Source: Sphingobacterium arenae | Lineage (GTDB): Bacteria; Bacteroidota; Bacteroidia; Sphingobacteriales; Sphingobacteriaceae | Assembly: GCF_014692505.1 (NCBI RefSeq) | Contig: NZ_JACNYK010000007.1 | Span: 186,001 to 250,000 of the forward strand | Direction: 5' to 3' | Length of the DNA: 64,000 nt | Part shown: positions 61,011-64,000 of the stretch, in pieces | How positions within the stretch are numbered: the first letter of the stretch is position 1 | Layout of the letters: every line of letters starts with the position of its first letter | The notes under the pieces: model-generated | Told to the model about the DNA's origin: nothing | The model's database searches: none | The model's input: the letters and a program-made list of their open reading frames with translations, nothing else | Made by a program: the position numbers and the translations under genes

Positions 61011-62357
61011 ATGAATTGGAAACAGTTATTGTCCGCAAAACGTTGGGGATATGAACACCGAGAAACAAGTGACCAAATCGATGCGCGCTCGGAATTTCAA
61101 CGGGATTATGATAGATTGATATTTTCTTCGCCTTTTAGAAGATTGCAAAACAAAACGCAGGTATTCCCATTGCCAGGAGCGGTGTTTGTACATAATAGAT
61201 TGACGCATAGTTTGGAAGTAGCAAGCGTAGGTAGATCATTAGGACGTCTCTTTTATAATATTATAAAAAAAGAAAATTCAGGAATCGATCAGGAATGCCC
61301 GTTCTTACAGGAAGTGGGAAATATAGTTTCCGCAGCCTGTTTATCACATGATTTGGGTAATCCTGCTTTTGGACACTCGGGCGAGGCTGCCATTTCTTCC
61401 TATTTTACGGAGGGTAAAGGACGAGCGTACAAACAGCTTGTTAGTGAAAAAGAATGGGCTGATTTAACGCATTTTGAAGGTAATGCCAATGCGTTGCGTA
61501 TACTAACGCATGCGTTTCACGGGAAAGACGAAAAAGGGTTTGCGCTTACTTATGCGACTTTGGCTTCTATCGTCAAATATCCTTGTTCCGCGATGGAGGG
61601 GCATAAGAAAAATAACCACCATCGTAAAAAATACGGTTATTTCGATACAGAAACAGCCGCATTTCGAAAAATAGCCGAAGAGTTAGGACTGAAACTGGAC
61701 CCCGGGAATCCCAATGGGTATTTGCGGCACCCATTGGTCTATTTGGTGGAAGCTGCGGACGATATCTGTTATAATATCATTGATTTAGAGGACGCACATC
61801 ATTTAAAGATACTTTCTTACGCAGAAGTGGAAGATCTCTTGTTGCCCCTGTGCGGAGATGAAGATCTACGAAGTCGCCTCGATGCATTAGCGGACACCGG
61901 TAGCCGGATAGAGCTTCTAAGAGCTAAGGCTATCAATACGCTGATTCATGGCTGCGCCACGGTGTTTGCAAGAAATCAGGATATGTTTTTGAGTGGTACC
62001 TTTGACATGCCGTTAATGGATGCATTGGATAACAGCATTGTTGCCCAAATGAAGAAAATATCGGAAATATCCGTAGACCGTATCTACAATGCACCTACAG
62101 TGGTACAAATTGAAGTCGCGGGGTTTAAGGTCATGAATGCGCTGTTGGAAGAATTTATTCCAGCGTATCTTAAAAAGGATAAAGGGCATTTTGATAAAAA
62201 AATAATAGCGATGATCCCCGCTCAATTCCATACAACACAAACGGATACCTATGCTAAAATTCGGACAGTATTAGATTATGTTTCGGGGATGACCGATATT
62301 TATGCCGTGGATCTCTATCGTAAAATAAAGGGTATATCGATCCCCTCGTTGAAATAA
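61011..62357 (+). CDS. dgt: Deoxyguanosinetriphosphate triphosphohydrolase-like protein
   Basis: This HD-domain dNTPase of 448 aa hydrolyses dNTPs to nucleoside plus triphosphate. The HD-fold residues are in HNRLTHSLEVASVGRSLG and CLSHDLGNPAFGHSGEAAIS, with FEGNANALRILTH and VYLVEAADDICYNIIDLEDA also typical. The N-terminus has the signature DYDRLIFSSPFRRLQNKTQV. The start at 61011 (MNWKQLLSAKRW) is fixed by the promoter. topB follows after 17 bp, probably in the same operon. Whether it is a true dGTPase or a broader dNTPase is open. Confidence 0.93.
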   Translation: MNWKQLLSAKRWGYEHRETSDQIDARSEFQRDYDRLIFSSPFRRLQNKTQVFPLPGAVFVHNRLTHSLEVASVGRSLGRLFYNIIKKENSGIDQECPFLQEVGNIVSAACLSHDLGNPAFGHSGEAAISSYFTEGKGRAYKQLVSEKEWADLTHFEGNANALRILTHAFHGKDEKGFALTYATLASIVKYPCSAMEGHKKNNHHRKKYGYFDTETAAFRKIAEELGLKLDPGNPNGYLRHPLVYLVEAADDICYNIIDLEDAHHLKILSYAEVEDLLLPLCGDEDLRSRLDALADTGSRIELLRAKAINTLIHGCATVFARNQDMFLSGTFDMPLMDALDNSIVAQMKKISEISVDRIYNAPTVVQIEVAGFKVMNALLEEFIPAYLKKDKGHFDKKIIAMIPAQFHTTQTDTYAKIRTVLDYVSGMTDIYAVDLYRKIKGISIPSLK

Positions 62358-62374
62358 ATTTAGTTACATATTTA

Positions 62375-64000
62375 ATGAAAGTTGTTATAGCGGAAAAACC
62401 ATCTGTAGCTAGAGATTTGGCTCGTGTGATGGGCGCGAAGGAAGTGAAAGATGGGTATATTACGGGCAATGGTTACGCATTTACATATGCCTTTGGTCAT
62501 TTAGTACAACTGTGCACGCCGCAGGCTTATGGCTATGCTACATGGGCCGTATCAAACCTGCCGATTATACCCGCTGAATTCCGTTTAGAAGTAAAGAAAA
62601 TAAAAAGGGACGGAAAGCAGATAGATGATGCTGGAGCGAGTAAACAATTGAATACAATTAGAGAATTAATTGCACAGGCGGAGGAAATTATCGTCGCAAC
62701 AGATGCTGGGCGTGAAGGGGAACTGATTTTTCGGAATATATATTATTATCTACAGGCGAAAGTACCATTTAAAAGACTTTGGATTTCTTCCCAGACTGAC
62801 CGCGCTATAAAAGAGGGGTTTGCTAACTTGAAAGACGGGACGGAATACGATAGTCTTTATATGTCTGCTAAATCACGCGCAGAATCGGATTGGTTGATTG
62901 GAATAAACGCTACACAAGCATTGACATTGGCAGCGGGAAACAGAGGGCTTTTATCGTTAGGGCGGGTACAAACACCTACACTAGCGATGATTTGTTCTCG
63001 CTATATGGAGAACAAGGATTTTAAGCCACAAGCCTTCTACAAAATACAAGCAGGTTTCGAAAAAGATAATATCAGGTTTAAGGCAACCTCTACTAAAATA
63101 GATAAAAAGGAGGACGCAGAAATAGCCATAGCAAAACTTGCTGTTGGAACGGAGGCTAAAGTAATTAAAGTGGAGGCTAAGGAAACGAAAGAACAGCCAC
63201 CTTTGTTATTTGATTTAACATCGTTGCAACAGGATGCCAATAAAAAATATGGGTATTCGGCTGATCAGACATTGAGTATTGCACAGACGTTGTATGAAAA
63301 TAAAGTGATTACATATCCCCGTACAGGGTCTCGTTATATAGGGGAAGATGTTTTTGAAAATATAGCGGAACTTTTCCAACATCTTGCCAATACTGCGGAT
63401 GAAGAAATTGCACCGATAAGCCGTAACCTAATTGGTGCGAAATTAAATAAAAGATCTGTTGATGATAAGAAAGTGACAGACCACCATGCTTTGTTGGTGA
63501 CAGAAGAAAAACCCGGACCGCTGCGGAAAGAACAGCAGCATATTTATAACATGATTGCAAAGCGTATGGTGGAGAGTTTCTCGGATGTGTGTCTTAAAGA
63601 TATTACAACCGTCACGATCGATGCAAAAGGGGTAGAATTGATAGCGAAGGGAACCGTTATTAAACAATATGGTTGGCGTTTGTCTGCAGAGCAAGTGGAG
63701 ATTCCCGATGATGATAAGAATACGGACGATCAAGATAATGAGAATGTACAGTTGCCGAAGTTATCAGCTGAAGAATTGCTTGAAGTTTTGTCGTTGGAAT
63801 TAGCGGAGCGTTTTACAAAAGCGAAACCCATACATACGGAAGCATCGCTTTTGAAAGCGATGGAAACTTCTGGTAAAGAAATAGAAGACGATGAGATGCG
63901 ACAGGCTATGAAGGATTGTGGTTTAGGTACGCCCGCTACCAGAGCAGCAACCATAGAAACACTGTTTCAGCGAGATTATATCAAGCGTGATAAAAAGAAG
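62375..64000 (+). CDS. topB: DNA topoisomerase III, 3' end beyond window
   Basis: This type IA topoisomerase is visible for 542 codons and runs off the end of the window. The Toprim domain begins MKVVIAEKPSVARDLARVMG and has ATDAGREGELIFRNIYYY. SLGRVQTPTLAMI follows, then the active-site Tyr314 in VITYPRTGSRY and KKVTDHHALLVTEE. Near the end GLGTPATRAATIETLFQRDY is typical of topoisomerase III. Copies of this type occur both on chromosomes and in conjugative elements; the pairing with dgt and core neighbours favours a housekeeping copy. Confidence 0.94.
   Translation, partial: MKVVIAEKPSVARDLARVMGAKEVKDGYITGNGYAFTYAFGHLVQLCTPQAYGYATWAVSNLPIIPAEFRLEVKKIKRDGKQIDDAGASKQLNTIRELIAQAEEIIVATDAGREGELIFRNIYYYLQAKVPFKRLWISSQTDRAIKEGFANLKDGTEYDSLYMSAKSRAESDWLIGINATQALTLAAGNRGLLSLGRVQTPTLAMICSRYMENKDFKPQAFYKIQAGFEKDNIRFKATSTKIDKKEDAEIAIAKLAVGTEAKVIKVEAKETKEQPPLLFDLTSLQQDANKKYGYSADQTLSIAQTLYENKVITYPRTGSRYIGEDVFENIAELFQHLANTADEEIAPISRNLIGAKLNKRSVDDKKVTDHHALLVTEEKPGPLRKEQQHIYNMIAKRMVESFSDVCLKDITTVTIDAKGVELIAKGTVIKQYGWRLSAEQVEIPDDDKNTDDQDNENVQLPKLSAEELLEVLSLELAERFTKAKPIHTEASLLKAMETSGKEIEDDEMRQAMKDCGLGTPATRAATIETLFQRDYIKRDKKK

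Noticed and set aside
1-64000. CRISPR arrays, tRNA, rRNA, insertion sequences
   Set aside because: No regular direct repeats with unique spacers, no tRNA-like cloverleaf with conserved T-loop, no transposase motifs were seen on either strand by eye; a covariance-model tRNA scan would settle the tRNA point.

Overview
The window comes from a Bacteroidota chromosome, most likely a member of Sphingobacteriaceae (Sphingobacterium, Pedobacter or Olivibacter type). The evidence is a complete SusC/SusD glycan-utilisation locus, many lipoproteins, Bacteroidota-type promoters (TTTG, a gap of about 19 to 23 bases, then TAnnTTTG) in front of many genes, few Shine-Dalgarno sites, and a b558-type sdhCAB operon. 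No tRNA, rRNA, CRISPR array, insertion sequence or prophage core is visible.

Region 1 (1-31130) is mostly core genome. It holds an envelope and lipid cluster (GT2 glycosyltransferase, PlsC, alpha/beta hydrolase, SDR, flippase-like membrane protein), a lipocalin-like lipoprotein, gmd, a very large orphan NtrY-like histidine kinase, sdhCAB, a beta-barrel protein, a CsbD-like/CsaA/TadA run, Mn-type superoxide dismutase, recA, nth, a subtilisin-like peptidase, a prolyl oligopeptidase, and an arginine module (GNAT, argG, argC).

Region 2 (31131-34526) is a degenerate accessory segment between a GntR-type regulator and the glycan locus. It has truncated gene pieces meeting at a clear junction near 32003, a 59-aa Cys-containing membrane peptide, a VOC/glyoxalase remnant, an AraC-type regulator, an excisionase-like HTH protein, and a degenerate 21-bp tandem repeat array encoding heptapeptides.

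Region 3 (34527-49508) is a polysaccharide utilisation locus: DUF4832-type protein, SusC, SusD, SusE/F-like protein, a second DUF4832-type protein, a GH28-like beta-helix protein, a cytoplasmic FAD-dependent oxidoreductase and a sodium/solute symporter. A tandem ACCAGA direct repeat sits just downstream of the locus promoter, and a near-identical copy lies upstream of the GntR regulator gene. This pairs regulator with locus. I infer that the glycan is bound and imported by SusCD/E, cut by the DUF4832 and beta-helix enzymes, carried inward by the symporter and oxidised in the cytoplasm.

Region 4 (49542-64000) is core again: a His-rich lipoprotein, a heme operon (hemA, fused hemC-hemD, hemB, hemL), rbfA-aat and a DUF2027-like gene, an unannotated structured RNA of about 184 nt with its own consensus promoter and terminator, argH, galM, dgt and the start of topB.

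The most unexpected observations are: (i) a 32-bp promoter/operator core with fixed spacing shared by argG, argH and a distant lipoprotein gene; (ii) the candidate small RNA between rbfA and argH; (iii) two DUF4832 paralogues with conserved glutamates that suggest an uncharacterised glycosidase family; (iv) the 21-bp heptapeptide repeat array; and (v) an Arg-rich 44-codon leader ORF in front of the arginine genes.
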